Below are positions 20,998 through 22,869 of a stretch of DNA of 22,869 bases, piece after piece. The position numbers and the translations under genes are program-made. Source of the stretch: an uncultured Candidatus Saccharibacteria bacterium (lineage in GTDB: Bacteria; Patescibacteriota; Saccharimonadia; Saccharimonadales; Saccharimonadaceae). The stretch covers positions 1 through 22,869 of the forward strand of contig CALHVV010000047.1 of NCBI GenBank assembly GCA_938036915.1, read 5' to 3'. The notes beneath the pieces were generated by a model that saw only the letters and a list, made by a program, of their open reading frames with translations, searched no databases and was not told the DNA's origin. The stretch's first letter is position 1. The number at the start of each line of letters is the position of its first letter.

Positions 20998-21993
20998 TTA
21001 GCTATTTTGCCAAGCAGATACACTACTATGTTGCTTCATAGTAACCGCACGCAGTCCTGCTATAGTAGCTACAATCACCAGCCACGCCAGTAGCGAGACA
21101 ACACCTACTGCTGAGCTAGCCAGTAGTGAGCTCCCACCAACGACCAGAAGTAGCATAACTTGCGAGAAGCCATTAAACGTCCCATGCAGCACGGCAGCAA
21201 GCCACACGCTTCGGGTTCGCTCAACGACAAAACCAAGCACAAGCGACATCACCACACAAAATCCAATGAACAACACCGACCCCGGAAGCGCGTTCGCTGT
21301 GCCATAGTTATACCCTAGGGCAATCAGCGGAATATGCCACAGCCCCCACAGCACGCCAATCGTCACATATTTCTTGCAAAATGGCCGTCCAGCAAATGCC
21401 TGCGCAAGGTAACCACGCCACATAATCTCTTCCGCCATCGCAAAGATCGCATTTACCGTTAGCCCAGCCATCAATGCACCAAAGATACCAAGTGGCAGCA
21501 TGGCAAGCGGTGTTGGTGGCATATTCATCGCGCTAGTATCGACCGATGCGCCGATGAGCTTCTCAAGGTTGTGCACCAAGTGTCCATTAGTCGTTGCCAG
21601 GTGCCCAAAAGTATCTGGCCACAGCCAGCTAAGAACCGCAACGGAACTAATCATCAATACTGCCCAGGCCAAGAATAGCCCAGCGACCAATGCATACTTC
21701 TTCACGGTAATTTGTCTCAATGACAACAACGCACGAAACGGCACTGGTATGCCAAGCATCAATCGACTCAGTAAGAGCGTATACAGTGGTACCGGCATAT
21801 ACAAAACCGCGATGTACGCCAAGCGCAATGCTAGCGCTACCGGCGGCGCACTATTGCCAGTCGCAGATACAACCGCCCAATAGCCTGCTCCGACTAGCGC
21901 CGTCAAGACAAAGAGGGTGATGAGTACTTTGTTACGATGCTCTTTTTTAATGGGAGGGCGTGAATTGGGTGTTTTTTCTGTCGTGTTACTCAT
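20998..21993 (-). CDS. CPBP (CAAX/ABI) family intramembrane metalloprotease
   Basis: A multi-spanning membrane protein of 331 aa with about eight TM segments. The CPBP motifs are complete: EEIMWR (Glu188, Glu189, Arg193), His220 in LWGLWHIPL, and HGTFN (His270, Asn274). Members cut membrane or prenylated proteins; several protect against bacteriocins or mature peptides, but the substrate here is unknown. The polar N-terminus (1-22) is cytosolic. ATG at 21991-21993. A TGG-TATAAT promoter about 45 bp upstream has the same core and following ACCTC as the RNase HI operon promoter. It may be read on into the 416-aa gene. Confidence 0.9.
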   Translation of the reverse strand: MSNTTEKTPNSRPPIKKEHRNKVLITLFVLTALVGAGYWAVVSATGNSAPPVALALRLAYIAVLYMPVPLYTLLLSRLMLGIPVPFRALLSLRQITVKKYALVAGLFLAWAVLMISSVAVLSWLWPDTFGHLATTNGHLVHNLEKLIGASVDTSAMNMPPTPLAMLPLGIFGALMAGLTVNAIFAMAEEIMWRGYLAQAFAGRPFCKKYVTIGVLWGLWHIPLIALGYNYGTANALPGSVLFIGFCVVMSLVLGFVVERTRSVWLAAVLHGTFNGFSQVMLLLVVGGSSLLASSAVGVVSLLAWLVIVATIAGLRAVTMKQHSSVSAWQNS

Positions 21994-22034
21994 ATGTATA
22001 CACCTAGCCTTTTGTGATTTTGTGGTATGAGGTG

Positions 22035-22043
22035 ATTATACCA
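22035..22043 (-). promoter_or_regulatory. Extended -10 promoter of the CPBP gene
   Basis: TGG-TATAAT on the minus strand; the leader is about 40 nt. Confidence 0.65.
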
Positions 22044-22107
22044 CTCTGAAGCTTTTCTCGCTATTTACTTATATAGATAACTGTCCACCCTAACTAGATT
22101 AGCTCAT

Positions 22108-22136
22108 TTGCTTTATTCTTCTATCGTCGCTACAAT
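22108..22136 (+). promoter_or_regulatory. Plus-strand promoter facing a terminator
   Basis: TTGCTT (22108-22113), 17-bp spacer, TACAAT (22131-22136). No plus-strand gene follows. Confidence 0.55.
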
Positions 22137-22142
22137 AGAGCT

Positions 22143-22192
22143 ATTAAGACGAAAAGGTTCCGAACGGTTAGTTGCCTAAGGACCCTTTTTCT
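22143..22192 (+). ncRNA. Candidate very short RNA (about 50 nt)
   Basis: Between the promoter above and a terminator there is room for a roughly 50-nt transcript with no reading frame. Its stem AAAAGGTTCC/GGACCCTTTT (22152-22161, 22180-22189) has one mismatch and ends in TTTTT. The 18-nt loop could pair with a target. Alternatively the hairpin serves only the minus-strand immunity gene. Confidence 0.35.
22152..22190. terminator. Bidirectional terminator
   Basis: The stem is U-rich on both strands (TTTTT on plus, TTTTCGTCTT on minus). It lies about 37 bp after the stop of the minus-strand immunity gene. Confidence 0.7.
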
Positions 22193-22226
22193 GTTTAGTG
22201 TCGGACAGCTAACTTACTGCCTCAAG

Positions 22227-22702
22227 CTATGCAACCGCCATTTCCTCCCCCATCGCCTGGATTTGCCACTGGCGTTCGTGGGCGGCAGCGGCTCGGTCGC
22301 CGGGGTGAAGGAGGTTGATGACCTTGATGGCGTAGTCGCTAGCTACCATGGCGTGCTCCGGCATGTGGCCGGTGCCGATGGCTTGGCCTACCACGCGCAG
22401 CACCGCTGTGGTGAGTTCATCTGGCGCTTGGCGGGCCAGCTTGTGCACCGCAAAGCCAGCCTGGCGCACATCGTGCATGCGGGCCGCTCCGGCCTGCCAC
22501 TGGCGGTTGACGGCAAAACCGGCGGTAATGGCCGGGTTGTGCGGGTCATTGTAGCCCGCAGTCTCCATAATGTGCGCTGCCAGCCGCAAGGCATAGCGGC
22601 ACAGCGCTACCTGGCTAGCGCCCTCGTACAGGGCATCGAGCGCCGCCCGGCCTGCGCTATCGTCGTTGATTGTGATTTTACTACTAATCTCTACATCCTC
22701 AT
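22227..22702 (-). pseudogene. Imm-5-like putative immunity protein, start disrupted
   Basis: The body is a clear member of the Imm-5-like immunity family: INDDSAGRAALDALYEGASQ, then DPHNPAITAGFAVNRQWQAG, RMHDVRQAGFAVHKLARQA, VGQAIGTGHMPEHAMVASDY and the C-terminal HERQWQIQAM, an all-helical His/Ala-rich protein. Such proteins are predicted to neutralise a partner toxin. In the coding frame there is no ATG, GTG or TTG between the upstream TAA (22710) and codon TTG at 22589, which is well inside the conserved domain. ATG at 22700-22702 becomes correct if one base is missing near 22690, giving MRM then an in-frame EISSKITINDD. So the gene is either damaged by a single-base deletion, misassembled, or uses a rare start such as ATT. 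Confidence 0.78.
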
Positions 22703-22709
22703 TATAAAT

Positions 22710-22869
22710 TTACTGAATAATTCCTTTATCAACACGAATCGGATAGAAGACCAGCTTATTTTGTGAGGAATCAATATACATGTATTTTTCTCCTATCCTA
22801 TCGTTTACAATTTCTTTCGCAACAATCATTCCATCATAATCCCGGATAACCGCATATCTACTATTATCT
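22710..22869 (-). CDS. 3' end of an unidentified gene upstream of the immunity gene
   Basis: Fifty-two C-terminal residues are visible before TAA: RYAVIRDYDGMIVAKEIVND, then IGEKYMYIDSSQNKLVFYPI and RVDKGIIQ. The composition is normal and strand-rich. It lies directly upstream of an immunity-type gene in the same direction, so it could be the C-terminus of the matching toxin, but nothing in these residues identifies a toxin fold. An in-frame AGGAG before the internal ATG at residue 30 also permits a separate short peptide. Confidence 0.5.
   Translation of the reverse strand, partial: DNSRYAVIRDYDGMIVAKEIVNDRIGEKYMYIDSSQNKLVFYPIRVDKGIIQ

Overview
The window is bacterial chromosome of moderate GC. 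Its intergenic regions are short, SD sequences are canonical (AAGGAG) and promoters are close to TATAAT. Two secreted proteins end in LAxTG-type sortase signals, so the envelope is Gram-positive-like. Taken together (LAxTG anchoring, many compact uncharacterised proteins, large surface proteins, no long biosynthetic operons) I lean to Candidatus Saccharibacteria (TM7) or a related small-genome lineage. That is inference; no rRNA or tRNA gene was seen to settle it.

Layout. 1-4.2 kb, minus strand: 5'-truncated PIF1-like helicase, an uncharacterised 237-aa protein, a compact S-adenosylmethionine synthetase behind a clear SAM-I riboswitch, and RNase HI in an operon with a small unknown protein. 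4.2-7.7 kb: a possible structured RNA, a remnant of a YafY/WYL-type regulator, a frameshifted VOC-fold gene, an unknown 180-aa protein, a class I glutamine amidotransferase and a 71-aa LEA-like helical protein. 7.8-11.4 kb: a four-TM membrane protein, a Nudix hydrolase divergent from a frameshifted hypoxanthine phosphoribosyltransferase gene, an unknown 164-aa protein and a DUF3800 protein.

11.5-18.9 kb is the most distinctive part: a surface/secreted glycan-interaction island. It holds two paralogous secreted bulb-type lectins, a sortase-anchored GH16 glucanase fused to seven propeller-like repeats and a choice-of-anchor-U-like domain, and a second anchored protein with seven propeller repeats on a long Pro-Ala rod. 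The genes have their own promoters and terminators. For a host-associated bacterium this set suits binding and partly digesting a glycan-coated partner or matrix.

18.9-22.9 kb: a decayed AbrB-Doc-like toxin-antitoxin module (in-frame TGA in the antitoxin, truncated toxin), an unknown 416-aa protein, a CPBP membrane protease, a promoter-plus-terminator unit that could encode a very short RNA, an Imm-5-like immunity gene with a disrupted start, and the 3' end of another gene.

Window-wide signals. Many promoters have an extended -10 element (TGC-TAcAAT); in several genes it lies only 6-7 nt before the ATG, implying leaderless mRNAs. None of the 21 intact or lightly damaged genes ends in TGA. 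Three genes look disrupted by single missing bases, which is either real decay or assembly error.
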